Shown piece by piece: positions 31,835 to 39,370 of a DNA stretch of 64,000 bases (positions are counted from its first letter, which is position 1; each line of letters opens with the position of its first letter). The position numbers and the translations under genes were made by a program. A model generated the notes under the pieces. The model saw nothing but the letters and a program-made list of their open reading frames with translations, was not told where the DNA came from and made no database searches. Origin of the DNA: Ramlibacter sp. (GTDB taxonomy: Bacteria > Pseudomonadota > Gammaproteobacteria > Burkholderiales > Burkholderiaceae_C); contig NZ_JAQGNQ010000113.1 of NCBI RefSeq assembly GCF_028291745.1, positions 1-64,000 of the forward strand, read 5' to 3'.

Positions 31835-32112
31835 GAGGGTTCAGGGACCGCGGTATTTTGTACGCGGGCGTGCTCGCGCTCGGGGCTCTCGCCGCGGGCT
31901 CGGGCCTGTCCCTGTGGCAGCCCGTTCAGCTCCGACTGCTGGCCGATCTGTTCGGCGGGTACGAAGCGGCACGCCGGGTGCACTTCATCGCCATGGCTGG
32001 AATCTCATTGTTCGTCATCGTCCATCTCGCCACGAGCGTCTCGATGCGCCTGGCTCGCGGCTCCGCGCAGACCTACGCCTTCAGCAACTCCGGCATCGGC
32101 TGCGCCGGGTGA
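31831..32112 (+). CDS. Truncated cytochrome b561-type membrane protein (C-terminal remnant)
   Basis: A 93-residue reading frame starting at an ATG that overlaps the hydrolase stop. Residues 8-67 match the end of cytochrome b/b6-domain proteins that partner molybdopterin oxidoreductases: a helix (ILYAGVLALGALAAGSGLSLWQP) then LFGGYEAARRVHFIAMAGISLFVIVHLA, including the conserved haem-region His. Full members have about 200 residues with four helices; the first half is missing. The last 13 residues run antisense through the end of the converging CMD gene. It may be a decayed gene brought under coupling to the hydrolase, or a two-helix protein still in use. I saw no protein hit, only the pattern. 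Confidence 0.55.
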   Translation: MRGFRDRGILYAGVLALGALAAGSGLSLWQPVQLRLLADLFGGYEAARRVHFIAMAGISLFVIVHLATSVSMRLARGSAQTYAFSNSGIGCAG

Positions 32113-32654
32113 CCCGGCGGCGGCACGACGCGGCCGGCGATGATCACGGTCGACACGAACACATAGAAGCCGGCTGTAGCCACGAGGTCCACGGTTTGCT
32201 GCTCGCCGAGCATTTCGACGGCGCGATGGAAGGTTGCGTCGCTGAGCTGGCGATCGCGCAGCAACTCCACGACGAGGTCGTAAACCACCTCCTCGTCCGC
32301 CCGCATGGCCGCCGGACGCCGCCCCTGCCTCAGGTCCTCGATGATCGCTTCGGACAGGCCCTCGCGCCGCGCGATCGGCTCGTGCGCCCACCATTCGTAC
32401 TGGGCGTCCCACAGGCGCGCCTCGATCAGGATGGCCATCTCCTTCAGGTGCAGCGGCAGCGAGGTGCGCTGGCGCAGGTAGTCGGTCATGGCCAGGTAGC
32501 GCCGCAGCAGCTCGGGGCTTTTCAGCAGCATGCCGTAAGGGCCGCCGAGGCCGGCGCTGGACTGCTTGAGCACCTCGCGGGCCACGGCCTGCTGCGTTTG
32601 CGTGAGTTGCTCCATCGCAGGCGCGGGGAAGCGCGGGGTGTGCATGCCGGTCAT
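32073..32654 (-). CDS. Carboxymuconolactone decarboxylase (CMD) family protein
   Basis: A 193-residue all-helical CMD-family protein. The active-site helix reads EMAILIEARLWDAQYEWWAHEPIARREGL: the EWxxH pattern, without the CxxC of AhpD-type peroxidases. This matches the catabolic-type CMD proteins rather than alkylhydroperoxidases. The C-terminal helix VDLVATAGFYVFVSTVI is typical. It is the last gene of the seven-gene operon 38281-32073; its ATG overlaps the cupin gene stop (ATGA). Its end overlaps the converging cytochrome b remnant by 40 bases. The reaction is unknown. Confidence 0.88.
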   Translation of the reverse strand: MTGMHTPRFPAPAMEQLTQTQQAVAREVLKQSSAGLGGPYGMLLKSPELLRRYLAMTDYLRQRTSLPLHLKEMAILIEARLWDAQYEWWAHEPIARREGLSEAIIEDLRQGRRPAAMRADEEVVYDLVVELLRDRQLSDATFHRAVEMLGEQQTVDLVATAGFYVFVSTVIIAGRVVPPPGHPAQPMPELLKA

Positions 32655-33796
32655 TCCTGGACGGCGTCGTGGCTCGCCACGGCGACCACGGCAGGCCGGT
32701 CGCTCGCATTCCCAAGCGCGTAGTTACCGCCGCGCACGACGGCGATCTCGCCGGCGGCCAGGCGCGTCTCGCCGGTGTCCAGCAGCAGCGTGAGCTCGCC
32801 TTCGGTGACCACCAGGAAATCCACGGTGGACGACTGCTTCGAGTAGGGATTGCCGGGGATGCTGCCGCAGGTGGCCACCGACCCCGCGCCGATCGACTCG
32901 AACCACGCACGCGCCGCCACCTCGCTCGCGCGACCGCGCCAGTTTGCATCGGGAGGGATGGTCATCACGTTCAGCACCGTGCCGTTCGCCGGCGGCACCA
33001 GCACGTGCGGCAGGCGCAGCGTCTCGGGGACGATGGGCGCGGGATGCCCCTCGACCACCCACATGCGCTGCAGCGCGAAACCGGGGCGCGAAGCATCCAG
33101 GCGCACGTCGGGCGAGGCCCCGTCGATGACCAGCGAGGAGCGTCCCGGCTCGCGGTCGATGGTGACGATGCGGCGCTGCGGCCGCACGCCCGCGGGCAAT
33201 TGCAGTCCGGCGGGCGGCTGCAGCGGCTGGGCGTCGCCCTGCTGCACGCCGTCGCGGCCAGGGCCGAAGTCGGCCGAGATCATGTCGAACGCCATGTGGC
33301 AGCCGACGCGCGAGCTGTCCCACAGGTGCCAGGCGCCGACCTGCACGACGATGTCGCCGGGGCGGATCACGGTCTCGTAGTCGTCCAGCACCAGTCCGCG
33401 CTCGCCGTGCAGCACGATGCCGAAGTCGACGGACTCGGTCTTGTGCATGTCCGAGATGCTGCAGTTGTTGCCGCCGCCGCGGTCCCACGAACGCCCGTCG
33501 GCCGACGGCTTGGGCGCATGCGGCTTCACCACCGGGACGTCGTTGCCGGGCAGCCAGTGCACCACGCGCAGGTGGCCGCCTTCGCGCGGGCCGGGGAACT
33601 CGTCGGCCCACAAGCCCGTGTCGACGTCGCCCGCCAGCGGCTGGGGCGTCTGCCGCCAGACCCAGAAGTCGGTGTGGCCGCGGCCGGCGAACTGCGCGTT
33701 CTCGTGCTGGCCGGGGGCGGGTCCCTCCCAGCGGACGGCCGATCGGCCCTGCGGGTCGTTGGCGGTGACGATGCGGCGGATGGTCTTGAGGCTCAT
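32651..33796 (-). CDS. Double-cupin protein, gentisate/salicylate-dioxygenase-like
   Basis: A 381-residue bicupin. The first cupin holds KTESVDFGIVLHGERGLVLDDYETVIRPGDIVVQVGAWHLWDS (residues about 120-162), with the late His of motif 2 but no clear HxH of motif 1 (the place is TESVDFG). The second cupin runs from about 310 to 370 (STVDFLVVTEGELTLLLDTGE) with few His, so it may be structural. This layout resembles a cupin family near gentisate 1,2-dioxygenases, but metal ligands look incomplete, so dioxygenase activity is doubtful. It is in the operon with lactonases and CMD proteins, which fits a ring-derived or sugar-lactone substrate. Confidence 0.8.
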   Translation of the reverse strand: MSLKTIRRIVTANDPQGRSAVRWEGPAPGQHENAQFAGRGHTDFWVWRQTPQPLAGDVDTGLWADEFPGPREGGHLRVVHWLPGNDVPVVKPHAPKPSADGRSWDRGGGNNCSISDMHKTESVDFGIVLHGERGLVLDDYETVIRPGDIVVQVGAWHLWDSSRVGCHMAFDMISADFGPGRDGVQQGDAQPLQPPAGLQLPAGVRPQRRIVTIDREPGRSSLVIDGASPDVRLDASRPGFALQRMWVVEGHPAPIVPETLRLPHVLVPPANGTVLNVMTIPPDANWRGRASEVAARAWFESIGAGSVATCGSIPGNPYSKQSSTVDFLVVTEGELTLLLDTGETRLAAGEIAVVRGGNYALGNASDRPAVVAVASHDAVQE

Positions 33797-33812
33797 GCTT
33801 GCTCCAGGGGTT

Positions 33813-34793
33813 TCACTCGGCGACAGCGTGCGATTCGCGGACGATGGGGCGCCAGCGCTCCACCTCCGACTTCAGGTGGGTGTCCAGTTCCTCGGGGGTG
33901 CCGCCCGAGATCTCGAAGCCGGCAGCCACCAGCCGCTCGCGCACCTCGGGCTGCTTCAGGATGGCGGCGATCTCCTGGTTCAGGCGCACGACGATGGGCC
34001 GCGGCGTGTTCTTGGCCGCGAAGATCCCGTACGCGAGTTCGAGCTCGATCGACGGGTAACCCGACTCCACGAAGGTCGGTACCTCCGGCGCCAGCGCCGA
34101 GCGCGTGTGGCCGAACACCGCGATCCCCTTCAGCTTGCCGGCCTTCATGTACGGAAGCGCCGCGGGGAGGCCGACGATCGCCAGCGGGATCTGGCCGCCC
34201 AGTGCATCCTGCAGCGCCGGCACCGCGCCCTTGTACGGCACGTGCGTGAGCTGGATGCCCGCCTTCGCATTGAGCAGCTCGCCGCCTATGTGCTGCGGCG
34301 AACCGGTGCCCGCGGAGCCGTAGCTCACGATCCCCGCAGGGTGCGCCCTGGCATAGGCCACCAGTTCCTGGATCGTGTTCGGCGCGAACGAGGGATGCGC
34401 CACCAGCACGATCTGCGAGTTGACGATCCGGCCGATCCCGTCGAGGTCCCGCACCGCATCGAATGGCATCGTCTTGTACAGGGTCTGGTTCATCGCCAGG
34501 ATCCCCAGGATGTTGACCAGCAGCGTGTGGCCATCGTTGCGCGATTTCGCGACGATGTCGCTGCCGATGTTCCCCGAGGCGCCCGGCTTGTTTTCCACGA
34601 CCACCGGTTTTCCCAGGGCATCGGTGAGCTTCTGCGCGAAGGTGCGTCCGAGCACGTCGGACGGGCCTCCGGCCGTTTGCGGCACGACCATCTTGACCGC
34701 CCGCTCAGGGTAGCTCGCCTGGGCCTGCGCGCCGTGCAGCGCGAGCGCCGTCGCCAGCGGGACGCAAAAACGAAGCAGCGAGGCAGTGCGCAT
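33813..34793 (-). CDS. Bug/TctC-family receptor
   Basis: A 326-residue Bug-family periplasmic receptor. The signal peptide is MRTASLLRFCVPLATALALHGAQA. Landmarks are KMVVPQTAGGPSDVLGRTFAQKL, VENKPGASGNIGSDIVAKSRNDGHT and HVPYKGAVPALQDALGGQI. It is the fifth gene of the operon, 16 bases from the cupin gene and 40 from the second receptor. No TctA/TctB permease is in the window. It probably binds the operon's carboxylate substrate, either as transport receptor or as sensor. Confidence 0.92.
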   Translation of the reverse strand: MRTASLLRFCVPLATALALHGAQAQASYPERAVKMVVPQTAGGPSDVLGRTFAQKLTDALGKPVVVENKPGASGNIGSDIVAKSRNDGHTLLVNILGILAMNQTLYKTMPFDAVRDLDGIGRIVNSQIVLVAHPSFAPNTIQELVAYARAHPAGIVSYGSAGTGSPQHIGGELLNAKAGIQLTHVPYKGAVPALQDALGGQIPLAIVGLPAALPYMKAGKLKGIAVFGHTRSALAPEVPTFVESGYPSIELELAYGIFAAKNTPRPIVVRLNQEIAAILKQPEVRERLVAAGFEISGGTPEELDTHLKSEVERWRPIVRESHAVAE

Positions 34794-34833
34794 GGGGCGC
34801 CTCCTTTCGTGGCGGCAAGGGAAACGTGCGGGC

Positions 34834-35823
34834 TCAGCCGCCGCTGATGCCCAGCTCCCGGATCAGCGCCGGCCAGCGCTGCGCCTCCTTGCGGATCAGG
34901 GCATCGAACTCCGCGGGGCTGGACGCCGCCGGCGTGAAGCCCAGCTTGTCGAACTGCTGTCGCAGGGCCGGGTCCTCCAGCATCACCTTCATTTCGCCGG
35001 CGATCCGGTCGACGATGGCGGGCGGCAGGCCCTTGGGTCCGAGCAGGCCGAACCAGACCTCGACGTCGTAATTGAGCATGCCAAGTTCGCCGAGCGAAGG
35101 CACGTTGGGGAAGCCGGGCAGGCGCTTGCTGCCGCCCACCAGGATGGGCACCACGCGGCCGGAAGCGATCAGCGGCTGCACCAGCGGCACCGCGGCAAAG
35201 CCCACCTGCACGTCGCCCGCCGCGAGCGCCACCGCGGCCGGCGAGCCGCCCTTGTAGCTGATGTGCGCAAGCTTCGTGCCGGTGGCGCGCATCAGCATCT
35301 CCATCGACAGGTGCGTGCCGGTGCCGCTGCCGGAGGACGCGTAGTTCAGGCCACCCGGCTTCGCCTTGGCCGCCGCCACGATCTGCTCGATGTTCCTGAA
35401 CCCGGTCGATGGGTGCGCGACCAGCATCGTCTGCGCCGAGGCGATGTGCGTGATCGGCGTGAAGTCCACGATCGGGTCGTACGGCACGTTCTTGTACAGC
35501 CCGAGGTTGGTGACGTGGTTGGGACCATTGAGCAGCAGCGTGTAGCCGTCCGGCGCCGCGTCGGCCACGAAGCGGGTGGCGGCCAGGCCGCCGCCGCCCG
35601 GCCGGTTGTCCATCACGAAGGGCTGGCCGAACTTCGCGCCCAGCCGCTCGCCGACGATGCGCATCATCACGTCGCCGACCGCGCCCACCGGATACGGGAT
35701 GATCACCTTCACCGGTTTGTCCGGCCAGCCGCCCTGCGCCCGCGCCGCCCCGCTCGCCAGCAGGGCGCCGGCCAGGAGCGTGCCGTTCCAGGCACGCCGG
35801 GTGATTCGCTGCGTCGCTTCCAT
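34834..35823 (-). CDS. Bug/TctC-family receptor, second in the operon
   Basis: A 329-residue Bug-family receptor. The N-terminus MEATQRITRRAWNGTLLAGALLASGAARA carries an RR pair before the hydrophobic core, so Tat export cannot be excluded; Sec is the norm for the family. Motifs are KVIIPYPVGAVGDVMMRIV, MDNRPGGGGLAATRFVADAAPDGYTL and HISYKGGSPAAVALAAGDV. It is distinct from its neighbour at 33813, suggesting two ligands or two compounds of one pathway. The ATG at 35823 follows a purine-rich GAGGAGAC. Confidence 0.92.
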   Translation of the reverse strand: MEATQRITRRAWNGTLLAGALLASGAARAQGGWPDKPVKVIIPYPVGAVGDVMMRIVGERLGAKFGQPFVMDNRPGGGGLAATRFVADAAPDGYTLLLNGPNHVTNLGLYKNVPYDPIVDFTPITHIASAQTMLVAHPSTGFRNIEQIVAAAKAKPGGLNYASSGSGTGTHLSMEMLMRATGTKLAHISYKGGSPAAVALAAGDVQVGFAAVPLVQPLIASGRVVPILVGGSKRLPGFPNVPSLGELGMLNYDVEVWFGLLGPKGLPPAIVDRIAGEMKVMLEDPALRQQFDKLGFTPAASSPAEFDALIRKEAQRWPALIRELGISGG

Positions 35824-35888
35824 GCCTGTCTCCTCGTGGCGGGAAGGACCGGCCGGGGCGGCCGGGGCCGAATCGGGCCGGGCCGCCT

Positions 35889-36809
35889 TCAGGCGACCGG
35901 CAGGTGCGTCTTGGGCCCTTGCGCCCCGGTGGCCTCGGCGCGCAGCAGGTGGCCCAGCGCCGTGGTGACGAACAGCGTTCCCAGCCCCGGGCCGCCGAAC
36001 GCGCAGTTCACCGGCTCGTCGACCGGCAGCGAATGCGATTGCAGCACCGCGCCCGCTGGCGAGAACACCATCACCACCGGTCCCGGGCCGCTGCGCTGCC
36101 AGCCGGCGCAGGCGACGATGCGCCCTTCGGTGTCGACGCAGAGTCCCTCGATGCCGCGGTGCACGCCGCGTCGGTCCGCGCCGAAGGTGTGCAGCACGAT
36201 GGGCTCTTCCACCGAACCGTCCTCGCGCAGGGGATACGCGCGCAACTCGCGCCGGCCGCCCGGCGTGTTGTCGGTGTCGGCGACGTAGAGCGTCTTCTCG
36301 TCCGGCGACAGCGCCACGCCGCGCGGGCGCAGGGTGTCGAAGGTGACGCGCTCGATGTGCCAGTGGCTTTGCGGGCGCGCGCCCTGCGCGAGGCGCAGCA
36401 CCGACTGATGTGGCAGCAGCGGGAACACCTGCGGGCCGGACGCCGGCAGCGGGTGGTGGCAGTCGGAGAACCAGACCGCGCCCTTGCGGTCCACCGTCAG
36501 GAGGCAGGGATGGTTGTGCGGCGCGCCGTGGAACTGCGTGGTGGTGATGCGCGCCGGCCCGTCGGGGATCATGCGGATCACGCGGCGCGAGCCTTCCTGG
36601 CAGCCATACAGCGCGCCGTCGGGGCCGAAGGCGATGCCGTTGACGCGGTTGGTCCACTTGCGCCGCGTGCGCGTCTCGCCGGTGGCGGGGTCGTGCGCCA
36701 GCAGGGTGCTGTTGCCGAGGTCGCTTGCAAGCATCTCGCGGCCGTCCCACGCCAGGCCGCCCAGGAGGCGCTTCGTGGGCCCGTGCAGGATGTCGAATGT
36801 CCAGCTCAT
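35889..36809 (-). CDS. SMP-30/gluconolactonase-family protein
   Basis: A 306-residue six-bladed beta-propeller hydrolase of the SMP-30/gluconolactonase/LRE family. Characteristic strands are VNGIAFGPDGALYGCQEGSRRV, GAVWFSDCHHPL and RPRGVALSPDEKTLYVADTDN, where Asn and Asp are the metal ligands of the family. AAGGAAGG is placed 7 bases before the ATG at 36809; a TTG six codons upstream is less likely. Members open lactones of sugars or hydroxy acids. It is the third gene of the operon, next to a second lactonase. Confidence 0.87.
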   Translation of the reverse strand: MSWTFDILHGPTKRLLGGLAWDGREMLASDLGNSTLLAHDPATGETRTRRKWTNRVNGIAFGPDGALYGCQEGSRRVIRMIPDGPARITTTQFHGAPHNHPCLLTVDRKGAVWFSDCHHPLPASGPQVFPLLPHQSVLRLAQGARPQSHWHIERVTFDTLRPRGVALSPDEKTLYVADTDNTPGGRRELRAYPLREDGSVEEPIVLHTFGADRRGVHRGIEGLCVDTEGRIVACAGWQRSGPGPVVMVFSPAGAVLQSHSLPVDEPVNCAFGGPGLGTLFVTTALGHLLRAEATGAQGPKTHLPVA

Positions 36810-36823
36810 GGTGCGACCTTCCT

Positions 36824-37723
36824 TCAATCGTCGAACGTCACCGGCAGGCCGGCGATGCCCATCTGCACGCGGAACAGCGAGGTGTAGGTGGTGATGTACA
36901 GGCTCTGCCAGTCGGCATCGCCGAAGCCCAGGTTGGTGGTGTGGCCCGGGATCAGCAGGCGCCCGAGCAGGCCGCCATCCGGCGCAAACACGTGGATGCC
37001 GGCCGGGCCGGTGCAGTAGACGTTGCCTTCCACGTCCACCTTCATGCCGTCGGCCACGCCGGCCTCGGGGCCCTCGAGCTTCGCGAACAGGCGGCCGTTC
37101 TTCAGCGAGCCGTCGCCCTGCACCTCGTAGACCTTGATCAGGTTCTCGCGGGTGTCGTTGATGTACAGGAGCGATTCATCCGGCGAGAACGCCAAGCCGT
37201 TCGGATAGGTGAAGTCCTCCACCACGAGCGACGTCTTGCCGTCCGCGCCGATGCGGAACACGCCGTGGAAATCGAGGTAGCGCTGCACGTCCTCGCCGTG
37301 CATCTCCACGTTGTTCAGGGCGCCCGAGGGGTCCGTGAAATAGATCGCGCCATCGGACTTGCACACGATGTCGTTGGGCGAATTCAGGGGCATGCCCTTC
37401 CACTCCGCGCACAAGGTCTTGATCGAGCCGTCGTGCTCGCGGCGCCAGACGCGCCGCCAGGCCCAGCCCGCGACGACCAGCCGGCCCTGCCGGTCGAAGG
37501 TCAGGCCGTCGGCCTTGTAGCTGGGGCGCACGACCACCTCGCGGCCCACACCGCGCTGCCATTTCCAGATCGTGTCGCCGATGATGTCGACCCAGAAGAA
37601 TTCGCCGGTGCGGCTGTTGTACACGGGCCCCTCGCCGAACATCAGGTCGCCGGCGATCACCTCCAGCTGCGACTCGCGCGGCACGAGCCGCTCGAATCCG
37701 GGGACGGCCTTGTCGGTTTCCAT
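36824..37723 (-). CDS. SMP-30/gluconolactonase-family protein
   Basis: A 299-residue beta-propeller lactonase. Metal-site strands are FGEGPVYNSRTGEFFWVDI (Glu), LNSPNDIVCKSDGAIYFTDPS (Asn, Asp) and YPNGLAFSPDESLLYINDTREN (Asn, Asp), the full set for the calcium- or zinc-dependent lactonase site. It differs clearly from the adjacent homologue at 35889, so each may act on its own lactone. Second gene of the operon, 21 bases after the CMD gene. Pathway identity is not known. Confidence 0.9.
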   Translation of the reverse strand: METDKAVPGFERLVPRESQLEVIAGDLMFGEGPVYNSRTGEFFWVDIIGDTIWKWQRGVGREVVVRPSYKADGLTFDRQGRLVVAGWAWRRVWRREHDGSIKTLCAEWKGMPLNSPNDIVCKSDGAIYFTDPSGALNNVEMHGEDVQRYLDFHGVFRIGADGKTSLVVEDFTYPNGLAFSPDESLLYINDTRENLIKVYEVQGDGSLKNGRLFAKLEGPEAGVADGMKVDVEGNVYCTGPAGIHVFAPDGGLLGRLLIPGHTTNLGFGDADWQSLYITTYTSLFRVQMGIAGLPVTFDD

Positions 37724-37744
37724 GCAGGATCTCCTTGCCGGCGT

Positions 37745-38281
37745 TCAGGCCGGATGCAGTTCCAGGGCGACGAGGAAGCGCGAGACCATGTTGTACGTCG
37801 CGATCACGCCGATCATCTCGGTGATTGCACGGCTGGTGCCGCCCAGCGCTTCGCGCGCCCGCTCGAAGGTGGCGTCGCGCACCTGCACGTCGCGCGTCAT
37901 CTCCAGCGTCAGGCGCATGACGGCGCGCTCGCCGTCGTCGAACAGCAAGCGGTTCTCCAGCGCGGCCTCGGCGTTGCGCAGCGCCTCGCCCTGCGCCCGC
38001 GTCCCGCCGTGCTTCAGGAACAGCGGCAGGTGACCGGCAAATTCGTAGTCGGCGCGGTTGACGACGGCCACCACGCACATCGCCAGCTCGCGCAGCTTCG
38101 GCGGCACCTCGAGCTGCGTGCGGACCTGGCCGAGGTGGAAGTTCCAGCCCGCGGCGAACGGCGGGCTATGCAGCAGCAGGCGATCGAGTTCGGCGAGCTC
38201 GCCGCCGCGCCGCTGGCGGATCGCGGCGACCAGTTCGGCGGGTTCCTGCAGGTCGCTCGCAAGAAGGGGAATGCGGGCCAT
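37745..38281 (-). CDS. CMD family protein, first gene of the operon
   Basis: A 178-residue all-helical CMD-family protein. The conserved helix reads ELAMCVVAVVNRADYEFAGHLPLFLKHGG: the Glu and His of the catabolic CMD pattern with no CxxC. It starts at ATG 38281, with GGAGG 7 bases upstream; the longer open frame runs into the operator region. It is the first gene after the promoter that carries the paired TCCGGACAA sites. It is only distantly like the CMD protein at the operon's other end. Confidence 0.86.
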   Translation of the reverse strand: MARIPLLASDLQEPAELVAAIRQRRGGELAELDRLLLHSPPFAAGWNFHLGQVRTQLEVPPKLRELAMCVVAVVNRADYEFAGHLPLFLKHGGTRAQGEALRNAEAALENRLLFDDGERAVMRLTLEMTRDVQVRDATFERAREALGGTSRAITEMIGVIATYNMVSRFLVALELHPA

Positions 38282-38310
38282 CGACGCGCCTCCGGGGTGT
38301 GGGAGGCGCA

Positions 38311-38334
38311 TTCAATCATCCGGACAAATTGGCG
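38311..38334. promoter_or_regulatory. Operator candidate 1 for the GntR/UTRA regulator
   Basis: TCATCCGGACAA (38316-38327) matches 10 of 12 positions of the perfect palindrome at 38382. Reverse-complemented, the flanks also match site 2 (CGCC-AATT before TGTCCGGA). It sits 30 bases upstream of the first operon gene, where a repressor would block transcription. Confidence 0.55.
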
Positions 38335-38381
38335 TCAACTACGGGTTTGCACCCGGACGCAACGGTCGAGCAAGCGCCCAA

Positions 38382-38393
38382 TTGTCCGGACAA
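38382..38393. promoter_or_regulatory. Operator candidate 2: palindrome TTGTCCGGACAA
   Basis: A perfect 12-bp palindrome of the GT-N4-AC type used by GntR/HutC regulators. It lies 66 bp from site 1, about six helical turns, and directly behind the stop codon of the GntR gene. The two sites frame the only gap in which the operon promoter can lie. Confidence 0.6.
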
Positions 38394-38400
38394 AAGGGCG

Positions 38401-39204
38401 TCAGCCCCGGGTGTGCGCCGGGCGCTTGCGCGCTGCCGGCGCCTCGCGCTCCAGGTGGAAGCTGTAGGTGTAGCGCTGCGCCGCGTGGGTGGTGACGGTG
38501 ACCTCGAACACGCGCCCCTGCGCATCGGCGTAGCGGCGCACCACGTTGAGCGAGGCCGAGCCCGGAGGCACCTGCAGCAGGCGCGCGGTGGCCGCCGGCA
38601 TCAGGTCCGCCGAGATCTCCACGTCGGTGCTGTCCGCGTGCACGCCATGGAGCTCCGCGATCTGGTCCACCACCGGGATCAGCAGATGCTTGCGGTGCCT
38701 GGTGACGCCGGCGAATTCGGGCGCGACGTAGATGTCGGTCTGCGCCACGGGCGTGGTCGATCCTTCCAGCAGGCGCAGCGAGTGCAGGCGGAACCAGCTG
38801 GTGCCCACCGCGCAGCGCAGCTTCACGGCCAGCTCGTGGTCGGCTGCCACGTACTTGGCCGAGAGGGATTTGCGCACCGTGTTCGGGTAATTGAGCAGCT
38901 CCTGCACCGAGCTGAGGCGCTGCGTGAACTGGCGCGGCGCCGTGGTCGCGATCACGGTGGAACCGGCGCGCGGGCGGCGGGCGATCAGGCCCTCCTCGGT
39001 GAGCACCCGCAATGCTTCCCGCATGGTGTGGCGGCTGACCCCGAAGTGCTCGAGCAGTTGCTCCTCGGTCGGCAACCTTTCGCCGGGCTTGTAGCGGCCC
39101 TGCTCGATCTCGTGCCGCAACTGGTCGGCGATGTTCCAGTAGCGCACCGGCTGCGCCGCGGCGGGCGCGCGCCGCGCCTGGGCTGGGGTGGACTGCGGCC
39201 GCAT
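38401..39204 (-). CDS. GntR-family regulator with UTRA effector domain
   Basis: A 267-residue HutC-subfamily regulator. The winged helix is IADQLRHEIEQGRYKPGERLPTEEQLLEHFGVSRHTMREALRVLTEEGLI (about residues 20-70). The remainder is a UTRA ligand domain (RLHSLRLLEGSTTPVAQTDIYVAPEF). Ligands of UTRA domains are small molecules such as sugar phosphates, amino-acid derivatives or fatty acids. The ATG at 39204 was taken because the longer open frame upstream is Arg/Ala-rich and unlike the family. It is just upstream of the seven-gene operon on the same strand and separated from it by the paired operator candidates, so it is the likely repressor. Confidence 0.88.
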   Translation of the reverse strand: MRPQSTPAQARRAPAAAQPVRYWNIADQLRHEIEQGRYKPGERLPTEEQLLEHFGVSRHTMREALRVLTEEGLIARRPRAGSTVIATTAPRQFTQRLSSVQELLNYPNTVRKSLSAKYVAADHELAVKLRCAVGTSWFRLHSLRLLEGSTTPVAQTDIYVAPEFAGVTRHRKHLLIPVVDQIAELHGVHADSTDVEISADLMPAATARLLQVPPGSASLNVVRRYADAQGRVFEVTVTTHAAQRYTYSFHLEREAPAARKRPAHTRG

Positions 39205-39319
39205 AGGTCGGCCAGTGTAGCGGGCAGGCGCTGCGGCGTGCGAGCGCGCGGGCAGCCGACCGGAGCGCGCCAGGTCTGGCTGCAACAGGTTTGCGCAGCG
39301 GCCCCGCAGCAACCCTGTG

Positions 39320-39335
39320 TTGATCGCGCGATCAA
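39320..39335. promoter_or_regulatory. Perfect 16-bp palindrome TTGATCGCGCGATCAA
   Basis: A perfect palindrome 35 bases before the Gfo/Idh/MocA start, in the gap divergent from the GntR gene. It differs from the TTGTCCGGACAA sites. Its place suits an operator for the oxidoreductase gene; the binding protein is not identified. Confidence 0.5.
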
Positions 39336-39370
39336 GCAGCTAGCATGGCCGCCGTCGAGGAGATATCCCC

